Shown in pieces: positions 26,236-33,133 of a stretch of DNA of 62,259 nt; the stretch's first letter is position 1, and every line of letters starts with the position of its first letter. The notes under the pieces are model-generated. The model did not search any database. It saw only the letters and a program-made list of their open reading frames with translations, and was not told where the DNA came from. The stretch comes from JAYKJB01 sp035284745 [NCBI: Candidatus Sericytochromatia bacterium] (lineage in GTDB: Bacteria; Cyanobacteriota; Sericytochromatia; S15B-MN24): positions 1 through 62,259 of the forward strand of contig JAYKIL010000001.1 in assembly GCA_035284745.1 (NCBI GenBank), read 5' to 3'. The translations under genes and the position numbers were made by a program.

Positions 26236-27840
26236 TCAGGGGGTCTCGCAGGCATGAGTGGTCTGAGCCAACCACGCCAAAAACATGACCGGTGCCAAAG
26301 GGTCGCCCATTTCAGTGCGGAAATTTTCCGCAGACTCAAAAACCAGTCTGAACATTTCGCCCAGTTTGTTGTGATTTGAAATCGTTCCCAAAACATACCA
26401 GTAAGACTCATCGGGTAGGCTGTCGGATTGGCTCTCAAAGCTCAACAGCGCGAGATACAATATGACCAATGCGGTCATCGCCACCGTCAGGTCGAATTGG
26501 TAAGCCAGGTCCTTACTGAGAAGCGTGCTTCTGAGCCAACGGCTCGCCCGGGCCGGATCGCGGGGCTCTTTGGCGCGGGGACGCAAGGTGGCAAGAGGCT
26601 TGAGCTCCGGAAGGAGTTTCGCAAGGCACCCCAGCCAAAAGGGGGCATAAGCCTCCGCCAAGATCTGCTCAGCGGCGGTCATTTCAGGAACACATTCCAC
26701 CCGATAGTCCTCGGTGCGAACCATCGCGCCGTGAACCTCGGCCTCGAGCGTGCGCGCCGCCACCCATAAGCGTTGAAACATTGGCAAGGTCTCATCAGCC
26801 AAGGCCTCCAGGAGACGTGACTCAACAGCAGAGTACCGATCGCCATCCACCACTTGCCCAGGACTCAAGACATAGCCCTTCACAGGCGATGTCATCAATC
26901 CCACTTGATTCAAACGCCGCCAAATATCCTCCCGTCGACTTTCCAGCGGTAACCCAAAGTTTTGGCTCGCGCTTCCGCAGTGGTAGCTGGTCGAAACAGC
27001 AACGCCGTGATGCGCTTCGGCAAAGCGAAATGGAAAGGTCACACACGCGGCAAAAAAAGGGGTCCCGATGGCCGCATGAATGCGGCAACGCGTGTTTTCA
27101 TCGAGAAAGTCGCAGCGTGCTCCCCCCTTTTTCACATACAGGGTATCGTCCGATTTGACTTCGAGTTGGTGCCCTACCAAATGGGGGGCTCCGAGACTCT
27201 CCCAAGGTAAAGCGTCGATAAGTACCTGCGCTTCCGGAGGCGCTGTCACCTCCCAATAGATCTGACAGCAAGAGCCCGTTCCATGACACGAAAATTTTTG
27301 GTCTTGCAACATTTGCAAGGTCGGACGCGCAAAATGAAACTGTCGCCGGTAAGCGACGTCAAGCCAACAACGGGCCGGAAGGCTTTCCTGAGAGGGCACA
27401 AATGCCAACTCCGACACCGCCAACGCGTGACCCAAATCAAAGGTCAGCAGACGGTCCTCAAGAGAAAGTACCACCCACAAAATCTGGTACACCTCGTCCA
27501 ACAATTCCACCCCCCATTGCACCCAATAAGGAGTCTGAGTCGTCGTTTGCTGGAACGCGATCCGAACAATACCGCGCCGGCCATCACCAGAATGCCATTC
27601 AGGCTCGCCGAGGCGAGGGCTAGACGCCACCGCATCAGACCCTGACTGCAACCAATGGGTGCAGGCATCGTGGAAACCCTCCGTGAATTCATCGCAAGCC
27701 ACGTCTCGCCGTTTGGCGGGCTTTCCACGCCATAGCAACCACGCATCCGGCGCATGGAGGTTGAGAAAAGCCCCCCCCTCCGTCGGGACCCCGTGGAGAT
27801 CCAGGTAGCGAAGTGCGACAGTACAAGGCGAGGCGGTCAC
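26236..27840 (-). CDS. FliB/YkgJ-like cysteine-cluster protein, copy 2
   Basis: A 534-aa paralogue of the protein at 23361-24935. The metal-site segment is FSCHGTGSCCQIYWEV (Cys185, Cys191-192) and CDFLDENTRCRIHAAIG (Cys243, Cys252), then FFAACVTFPFRF and a Cys in YHCGSASQNFG. CxxTxxCC replaces CxxCxxCC, mirroring the Ser in copy 1. The upstream motif RCWLDVAYRRQFHFARPTLQ corresponds to TWLDLGWYRVHGHRKPTLD in copy 1. The start is GTG 27840, 15 bp behind the next gene. A protein lysine methylase role is inferred from FliB; what it would modify is unknown. Confidence 0.62.
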   Translation of the reverse strand: MTASPCTVALRYLDLHGVPTEGGAFLNLHAPDAWLLWRGKPAKRRDVACDEFTEGFHDACTHWLQSGSDAVASSPRLGEPEWHSGDGRRGIVRIAFQQTTTQTPYWVQWGVELLDEVYQILWVVLSLEDRLLTFDLGHALAVSELAFVPSQESLPARCWLDVAYRRQFHFARPTLQMLQDQKFSCHGTGSCCQIYWEVTAPPEAQVLIDALPWESLGAPHLVGHQLEVKSDDTLYVKKGGARCDFLDENTRCRIHAAIGTPFFAACVTFPFRFAEAHHGVAVSTSYHCGSASQNFGLPLESRREDIWRRLNQVGLMTSPVKGYVLSPGQVVDGDRYSAVESRLLEALADETLPMFQRLWVAARTLEAEVHGAMVRTEDYRVECVPEMTAAEQILAEAYAPFWLGCLAKLLPELKPLATLRPRAKEPRDPARASRWLRSTLLSKDLAYQFDLTVAMTALVILYLALLSFESQSDSLPDESYWYVLGTISNHNKLGEMFRLVFESAENFRTEMGDPLAPVMFLAWLAQTTHACETP

Positions 27841-27854
27841 GCGTCTACGACTCT

Positions 27855-28613
27855 CTATTCTTTGCGGCGCAAGGCGTTGCGAATCCTGTTCCGAAGGGCC
27901 ACTTTGTCAGTCGGCTCAGATGAGACCGCCGCCCCTCGCATGATTTGCTCCCGGAAATTTGACATGACACGCTCGCCATCCGGTAACAGACGCAACGCTG
28001 CATTCACACGGTAAGCCACGCCATTCAGGGCGGGCACGTTCAGCGCTTGCAATAATTTCAGACGGTTGTCTATCGAAGGCGCCTCGGCGGCCTCGCGCCA
28101 GTCGTTCTCGGCTTTCGAAAGGGCATATTCGAGCGCCTCCCAAGCCGTCAAAAACTTCAAAACCCCGTCGGTGTGGGTCGACCACGACTCCCACCGCTCG
28201 TTCAGGAAGTCCGGCCAATTTTCTTCTGCGGGCTCTGGTTGCAATCTCTGGTTAAAAAAGCGAGCCAATTCCCCGTAAACCAGGGCATCCATATGAATTT
28301 TGCACCACGTGATCTCAATGTCTCGCACGGCGTAAGGGGCAGAGTGCATCGCAGTGAAATGCTCGTAAACATCGACTGTCAACGGCAGCGCCTCAAGATT
28401 CTTATAAACGGCCTCAAGCAGCGAGCGTTGAAACTGAAGATAACGACCGGCAAAACCCTCTTTCGTGGAGAATTTGAGCAATTCGTGGGTCGTGGCCAGT
28501 TCGCGCTCGGTACGCAATTTTTGCTTCAGTAGCTTCTGCTGCGCCCGCCGAAATTCGAGCGCAAAGTCTGTCCATTTTTGAATCTCGGCCTCGGATAACT
28601 CTGGTTGACGCAC
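27855..28613 (-). CDS. Helical protein of unknown function
   Basis: A 252-aa soluble, all-helical protein. Residues 10-60 are strongly charged (FRRAQQKLLKQKLRTERELA) and could be a coiled coil; the rest has aromatic-rich helices such as WPDFLNERWESWSTHTDGVL. No signal peptide and no recognised family. GTG 28613 follows GAGGTG. It is tightly packed between FliB-like copy 2 and the 347-aa gene (15 and 17 bp gaps), so it is very likely in the same transcript. Confidence 0.6.
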   Translation of the reverse strand: MRQPELSEAEIQKWTDFALEFRRAQQKLLKQKLRTERELATTHELLKFSTKEGFAGRYLQFQRSLLEAVYKNLEALPLTVDVYEHFTAMHSAPYAVRDIEITWCKIHMDALVYGELARFFNQRLQPEPAEENWPDFLNERWESWSTHTDGVLKFLTAWEALEYALSKAENDWREAAEAPSIDNRLKLLQALNVPALNGVAYRVNAALRLLPDGERVMSNFREQIMRGAAVSSEPTDKVALRNRIRNALRRKE

Positions 28614-28630
28614 GGCACCTCAACACCTTG

Positions 28631-29674
28631 TCAGCGACGAAAAAGCCCCTTGATGCGCTCCATCCGATCCGAGGAATTCCCCGCCGAATCACCTTCTTCA
28701 AGGGCCTGCAAAAAACGCGTCAGGCTCTCGTCCGCCACAGGACTCTCAAATGCCAATTCCTGCCCCAAATCGCCCAGCACGGCAATGGCTCGGTTCACCA
28801 TGTAAACCTTTCCAGACAACTGCCGAATCGCAGCGGTGGCATCGGGCAAAAGTTCCGACACCACACCGGGCGCATCCCCCCTCAACGGTGCCAGAGAGGC
28901 TTGAACGTCGCGGACCCGATCCCGCAGGGTCTTTAGCTTATCAACCACTTCCGCATCCGCGATGGCTTCCTTGAGGACCCCCTCCAGTCGCCCTTGCAAC
29001 TGACTTTCCATCGACAGCCGTTCCGTGCCCACACGCGTGCGCTGCATCGGGCTTACCGGGTTGCGCGCCAACGGGCCTGTGCCAAGCCCGCCGGGGCGAG
29101 GCGGCGTGCCGGGACGCGTCCCTGGCAACGCCCGCGGCGAACCCACCTTGTTCGGCGGGGATGGAAACGCGCTTGTCGCCCCCAACTTACGCGGTGGGGG
29201 TATCGGACGAACCGGGGCTGTTCCGCCTTTCAGGGGAACCTCCTCCACTTTCTCAGGAGACACCCCCTCTTCCTTCTGCGGATCCAAAACGGCATCAATG
29301 GCTCGCAAAATAGGCTCGTAACGCACCACGTTGAATTCCGCAGCGATAAACTGGGTGCGCGCCAAGATCTCATCAAAGTGTTGGAAGGCCGAAGGAGTGA
29401 GCGCTTGATCAATCTCCATCGTCTTTAGCTTCTCAAGGAGCATCAAATTGTTCCGGGCCCCCTCACAACGCAACAGGGCCATCAAGGTCTCCCGCTCGGT
29501 CGCCGGAGACGCCGGCAGCGACTCGACGCGCCGCAGCTCCTTCTCAGCATACCGAAGCGTTGCCTCGGCCTGCTTGGAGGTAGACACCAGCCTCCGCATC
29601 ATGTCCTGACGCATATGAGCCAAGCGATCCCGCTCGGACTCGGCCTTTTTAATTTGCTCCCTGATATCGCTCAC
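28631..29674 (-). CDS. Coiled-coil protein with Pro/Gly linker, unknown function
   Basis: A 347-aa protein in three parts: an N-terminal coiled coil (residues 1-60, IREQIKKAESERDRLAHMRQ) with a second helical segment to residue 130, a Pro/Gly/Arg-rich linker (residues 150-215), and a C-terminal helical region with heptads (VVDKLKTLRDRVRDVQASLA). No signal peptide. GTG 29674 has AGGAG at the right distance. It lies 24 bp downstream of a 72-aa helical gene and 17 bp upstream of the 252-aa gene. Its shape suits a scaffold or chaperone-like partner; not assignable. Confidence 0.6.
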   Translation of the reverse strand: MSDIREQIKKAESERDRLAHMRQDMMRRLVSTSKQAEATLRYAEKELRRVESLPASPATERETLMALLRCEGARNNLMLLEKLKTMEIDQALTPSAFQHFDEILARTQFIAAEFNVVRYEPILRAIDAVLDPQKEEGVSPEKVEEVPLKGGTAPVRPIPPPRKLGATSAFPSPPNKVGSPRALPGTRPGTPPRPGGLGTGPLARNPVSPMQRTRVGTERLSMESQLQGRLEGVLKEAIADAEVVDKLKTLRDRVRDVQASLAPLRGDAPGVVSELLPDATAAIRQLSGKVYMVNRAIAVLGDLGQELAFESPVADESLTRFLQALEEGDSAGNSSDRMERIKGLFRR

Positions 29675-29698
29675 ACGGACTCCTGAAAACGCTCACCA

Positions 29699-29917
29699 TC
29701 AAGGCTGCAATTGACTGATGTTTCTGAGCACCAAGGTCATGATGTCATTGGCAAACTGAAGATTCTGGTTCGCGATCAAAAGGTCCAGCTGACGCTTTTG
29801 TAGCTCCCCCGCGTCAGCGATATTCCCTTGCGCATTCTCAAGAACCTCGTTCAGCCGAAGTTGCTGGTATCGGCGAACCGTCTGCGCGCCGTCAGCGGCT
29901 GCTGCATAAACGCTCAT
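29699..29917 (-). CDS. 72-aa helical protein, possible rod-like subunit
   Basis: Starts at ATG 29917 with AAAGGAGCGAC upstream; a longer frame to 29983 runs through the promoter. The product is a helical hairpin, QTVRRYQQLRLNEVLENAQG then LQKRQLDLLIANQNLQFAND and IMTLVLRNIS. The C-terminal helix, a Q/N-rich amphipathic segment ending at the C-terminus, recalls type III inner-rod or flagellar rod subunits in size and layout, but no sequence signature proves it. It has its own promoter-like sequence. Confidence 0.5.
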   Translation of the reverse strand: MSVYAAAADGAQTVRRYQQLRLNEVLENAQGNIADAGELQKRQLDLLIANQNLQFANDIMTLVLRNISQLQP

Positions 29918-29938
29918 CGCCGTCGCTCCTTTCCTCGT

Positions 29939-29965
29939 CCCGCCATACCCCTCGGCCTTATACCC
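29939..29965 (-). promoter_or_regulatory. Candidate promoter of the 72-aa helical protein gene
   Basis: On the minus strand TTGACG, a 15-bp spacer ending in GCGGG, and TATAAG lie about 25-50 bp before the start. The arrangement matches the vWA promoter at 15618 (TTGACA-15-TATACA with CGGG before the −10). Coordinates approximate. Confidence 0.45.
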
Positions 29966-30035
29966 GCAAGCCGGAACCGTCAATCAGCGTCAAAAGAAGG
30001 ATTCACGGTGATACCGCTGGCGTGAGACAGGCCCG

Positions 30036-30070
30036 CCAAAAACGAAGGGAAGCAAGAACATTGCTTCCCT
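30036..30070 (-). terminator. Intrinsic terminator behind the needle-like gene
   Basis: GGGAAGCAA (30047-30055) pairs perfectly with TTGCTTCCC (30061-30069) around a 5-nt loop. On the minus strand the hairpin is followed by CGTTTTTGG; on the plus strand by GTTTTTTT, so it can work in both directions. It separates the 84-aa gene from the genes downstream. Confidence 0.8.
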
Positions 30071-30096
30071 CACACGTTTTTTTGGCAATCAGACCT

Positions 30097-30351
30097 TTAC
30101 TGCGGCTGAATGAACTTGTTAATGGTTTCCTGTGCCTTCGCCAATTTTTCTTGCATCTGCTTCACAGCTTCGAGGTCGCGCTGATAATTCGAAATTTCAA
30201 GCTGCAGCCGCTGCAACTCAGCCGAACCTGCCGCGGTCGCCAGATTGAGCGCCTTGACTCTCTCGGACACATCCAGAATCTTGTCCAGCAAACCTTTGCT
30301 GGTCGTGTTCAAGTTAGCCTGGGCATTGACCATATCCTGTTGGAGACTCAT
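30097..30351 (-). CDS. 84-aa helical-hairpin protein resembling type III needle subunits
   Basis: Strong Shine-Dalgarno (AAGGAGG) before ATG 30351, and its own terminator, suggest a highly expressed monocistronic unit. The product has a first helix (LLDKILDVSERVKALN), a short turn (TAAGSAE) and a second helix from LQRLQLEISNY to the C-terminus (INKFIQPQ). Set against PrgI/MxiH from memory, the second helix aligns without gaps from Tyr56: 28 residues to the end here, 26 there, with an Ile-rich last turn. Family needles are 80-85 aa. Low-complexity helical hairpins can mimic each other, so this is a hypothesis. Confidence 0.4.
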   Translation of the reverse strand: MSLQQDMVNAQANLNTTSKGLLDKILDVSERVKALNLATAAGSAELQRLQLEISNYQRDLEAVKQMQEKLAKAQETINKFIQPQ

Positions 30352-30516
30352 TGGAATCCTCCTTCCAAATTGGTTGCTGGGTTTTGGGGGCTGCCGCCGC
30401 CACTCCCGTGCTAGACAAGAATCTTATACGTGAATTTTGGCGGTTTCCTGCGTGACTTAATGGAGATTTAAAATACCTTCAAAGATCTGAACGGCGGATC
30501 CCTCCGCCAAATTCCA

Positions 30517-31707
30517 CTACTGCGCGGGCGTACTCAAAATTTGAGTCACCGCATTCTTGGCCGCATCACGCGCTTCCATCGCCTGTCCCGGATTGCGCGC
30601 CACGGCATCCAAATATTGCAGGGTGTTCATCTCGCGCGCACCCATTTCACCCAGCAGACGCGCCGCAGCGGCCACCGTAGCCGGCCGATTGGACGTCGCG
30701 ATGTGCGTGATTAAGACCCGCACGATTTCCTGGCGCAGAGGCCCCTGTGCACGGGCATCCGGGCCCAATGCTTGGCGAATTTGCTGCATCGCCGTCATCG
30801 CCTCGTTTTCCCCTTTTCGAAGTTCAAACTCCATCGCGCGGATGTATTCCACCGATACGCCCGGGTTGTTCGACGCCGCGCCGGGTGTCGCCGGATTGGC
30901 AGCCTGTGCAGCAAACTGCCTCATCAAATTCACGGCCACTTCACGCGTCTCCGCAGCATGGGCCGGATGTCGCTGTATCATCTGCAAGTAAGGCACCAAC
31001 TGCGGATTGTTAAAACCACCCAATGCCCTCAGGGCCTCTGCCACGCTGGGATGCACCGAATGATAGGCGTGATTCAGCAGCAAGTTGTACGCAGGCTCCT
31101 TCAGTTGTGGGTGGGCCTGTGCCAACGCCGCTATTTGGCGAATCGACTGTTCATCGGTCAAGTTTGTCTGTAGTGTCTGAAAGAGAAACTGAGCGTCCTG
31201 CAGCGACATATTCGCCATATTGACACCTGGATTGTAGGTAGGCTGTGTCACCGGCTGCATCTGATAGGTCGAGGGCGCCGGATTGGCCGATACGGGCGAC
31301 GCGGCAGGGGATGTCTGAACCGGTTGCGGCGATTGTTGCGGTTGCTGCGGCATTTGCACCATTTGGCTCATCACCCGCAGGGCCTCGTTCGCGAGTTGCA
31401 CCACTTGGGGGTCCTGGCCTTGCGCGGTCGCCAGCGCCTGCAAACGCGGGATGGCATCTTGCGGCGACACCTTGGTCAAATTCACGATGGCCTGAAATTT
31501 ATCGCGTGCATTCGGCGAACGCATCAACTGATCGGTCTGCGCCAACAAAGCTGGGTCTGTCCCGCTGCCACCCACCGGACCGGTGGCTTGAAATGCGTCG
31601 CTGGCATAGCCAGCAGCAGGCGTCGACGATGTCAGCGAACGCTGCTGAAACAAGCGATACTTGGGCAGGGTAGCGTGTGTTTGATTCACAGAATTCATAT
31701 CTGACAT
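30517..31707 (-). CDS. Alpha-solenoid (HEAT-like) protein with Gln/Pro linker
   Basis: A 396-aa protein without signal peptide. The N-terminus MSDMNSVNQTHATLPKYRLF is Ser/Thr/Asn/Gln-rich. Residues 60-115 and 165-390 are short paired helices (ARDKFQAIVNLTKVSPQDAI, PSVAEALRALGGFNNPQLVP, TVAAAARLLGEMGAREMNTL) typical of HEAT-like repeats; between them is a Q/P/S-rich linker (residues 116-160). GAGGAG lies 8 nt before ATG 31707. Such solenoids are usually protein-binding platforms. It stands just upstream of the needle-like gene. Shares its style with the 285-aa protein at 32161. Confidence 0.65.
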   Translation of the reverse strand: MSDMNSVNQTHATLPKYRLFQQRSLTSSTPAAGYASDAFQATGPVGGSGTDPALLAQTDQLMRSPNARDKFQAIVNLTKVSPQDAIPRLQALATAQGQDPQVVQLANEALRVMSQMVQMPQQPQQSPQPVQTSPAASPVSANPAPSTYQMQPVTQPTYNPGVNMANMSLQDAQFLFQTLQTNLTDEQSIRQIAALAQAHPQLKEPAYNLLLNHAYHSVHPSVAEALRALGGFNNPQLVPYLQMIQRHPAHAAETREVAVNLMRQFAAQAANPATPGAASNNPGVSVEYIRAMEFELRKGENEAMTAMQQIRQALGPDARAQGPLRQEIVRVLITHIATSNRPATVAAAARLLGEMGAREMNTLQYLDAVARNPGQAMEARDAAKNAVTQILSTPAQ

Positions 31708-31763
31708 ACGGCGTTACTCCTCAAATCCAATTCCGACCCACAGCGGGCGTTTTGGCAGTCAAA

Positions 31764-32030
31764 CTAACTCTTGGGAAGCGCGATGGAAGCATCGAGGGCT
31801 TCATCCACCTTCTTGACCAGACTCAACATCTGATCAAGATACATCGCGGGGCGCGCTTGGTCGGCCTTCTGCCCGGCCGTACGCAAGTCCAAACCCAAAA
31901 ATTGGTTCGGTATTCCGAAACCGCCAACAGAAATCCCGCCAAGAAAACGGGCGTTTTCAGCCTTTTCCTGCAACTTGGCCTGATTCGAATACGCCAGATT
32001 GACCAATTCAATTGGATCGCCAACACCCAC
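31764..32030 (-). CDS. 88-aa small helical protein of unknown function
   Basis: GTG 32030 has GGGAGG about 6 nt upstream; the frame could extend to ATG 32060, but that start has no Shine-Dalgarno. The product is helix (IELVNLAYSNQAKLQEKAEN), a glycine-rich middle (FLGGISVGGFGIPNQFLG) and helix (MYLDQMLSLVKKVDEALDAS). No signal peptide or known family. Small helical proteins recur in this run and may be co-secreted or interact. Confidence 0.5.
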   Translation of the reverse strand: MGVGDPIELVNLAYSNQAKLQEKAENARFLGGISVGGFGIPNQFLGLDLRTAGQKADQARPAMYLDQMLSLVKKVDEALDASIALPKS

Positions 32031-32160
32031 GGTGCACCTCCCAGCCCACGGCTCACTCAAACGCTTGATTCACCCTATTCGCTTGTCGTTGACACGCAAT
32101 GAAGCTTACTTCTTTCTCCCAAAACTTTACGCGTACTTAAATTTGAGACGCCTCTTCATG

Positions 32161-33018
32161 CTAACGTTTCAGCAACTCTTGGGCCTTCTGGGCCACAGCC
32201 GCGTTCGTGCTCGACGTGAGGCGGCGTAGGTTCTCTCTCGTTCGGGGGCTGTAGGGACCCCGGTGCTGCGCGAGGTACCCCAATACCTCAAGTTCTTGCC
32301 GAGGCCCGAATGCCTCGCCTGAGAGCCACGGCGACTCTCCCAACGCGTCACGCGCTTTGGTGCTGGGGGTTTTTCCCAAGACCCGTGCCGCATCCATCGG
32401 CACCATAAATTGATCGCGCATCACAAGCGCAATCAAGATGTCAGTGGTCGCCGGGTGATGAGCCCATTCTGGTTTGGCGCCGATGTGGTCAATGAGCAGT
32501 TTTCGAAGTTTGAAACTTCCTCCCAAATCTGACGGCAGCAATTTCAATACGCGAGGCAAATCTTGAATGGTTCCAAAATGAATCAACGCCATCGCCGCGC
32601 GCGTGTTCGCAGCCAAAGCGGCGCCGCCCAACGGATTCGCTGGCGAGTCAAGAAACAGCCTCAGGGTATCCAAAACGGCAGGGTCCGGCACCCGCTTGGA
32701 AAGTCCCGCCACCAGCAATTCGCTCAAACTTACCTGGGTCATGCTCGGGTCCCGAAAAATCGCCTGAGCGACTTGCACCATCTGCTCAGTGGGCAGCTGG
32801 GCGACCTCCAATGCCGCGTTTGGCATCTGACGATAGTCTTTGAGGCGTGCGACAAGATGCGCCAGATCAGGCGCCCCGGTCTGCGCCCCTTGGCCCGCTC
32901 CAGCGATTAAAACCTCATCGCGCCGCACCGCGACCACAGGGTCGACGGACGAAACGGGGGAGGTTGGCGGCGGCGGCAATTTGGGGACAGCATAGCTCGT
33001 CCACTGGGTTTGGGGCAT
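32161..33018 (-). CDS. Alpha-solenoid (HEAT-like) protein, unknown function
   Basis: A 285-aa protein (ATG 33018; GTG 33039 possible). A Pro-rich N-terminal 40 residues (PKLPPPPTSPVSS) are followed by repeated helical pairs, for example LAHLVARLKDYRQMPNAALE, TRAAMALIHFGTIQDLPRVL and RQELEVLGYLAQHRGPYSPR. No signal peptide. It resembles the 396-aa solenoid two genes downstream in architecture. The 100-bp gap downstream contains TAAAGTTT (minus strand), a perfect sigma-28 −35 octamer but without a matching −10. Confidence 0.6.
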   Translation of the reverse strand: MPQTQWTSYAVPKLPPPPTSPVSSVDPVVAVRRDEVLIAGAGQGAQTGAPDLAHLVARLKDYRQMPNAALEVAQLPTEQMVQVAQAIFRDPSMTQVSLSELLVAGLSKRVPDPAVLDTLRLFLDSPANPLGGAALAANTRAAMALIHFGTIQDLPRVLKLLPSDLGGSFKLRKLLIDHIGAKPEWAHHPATTDILIALVMRDQFMVPMDAARVLGKTPSTKARDALGESPWLSGEAFGPRQELEVLGYLAQHRGPYSPRTRENLRRLTSSTNAAVAQKAQELLKR

Positions 33019-33133
33019 ATTTTCCACTTCAGCCCTCACAAAATGACAAACAATCCCACCATGAGGTGTCGCGGGTTTCGAAAGAAACTGACGTTAAATA
33101 TGTACCCGATTAAAGATTTTTAACGTTTCACGC

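Noticed and set aside
32100-32140. Sigma-28 promoter before the 88-aa gene
   Set aside because: TAAAGTTT matches the −35, but the −10 at N11 has almost no match to GCCGATAA, and its distance to the gene's start is on the wrong side.
24959-33018. Calling this a complete type III secretion system
   Set aside because: No export-gate, ATPase or secretin gene is present in the window; only small-subunit resemblance exists.
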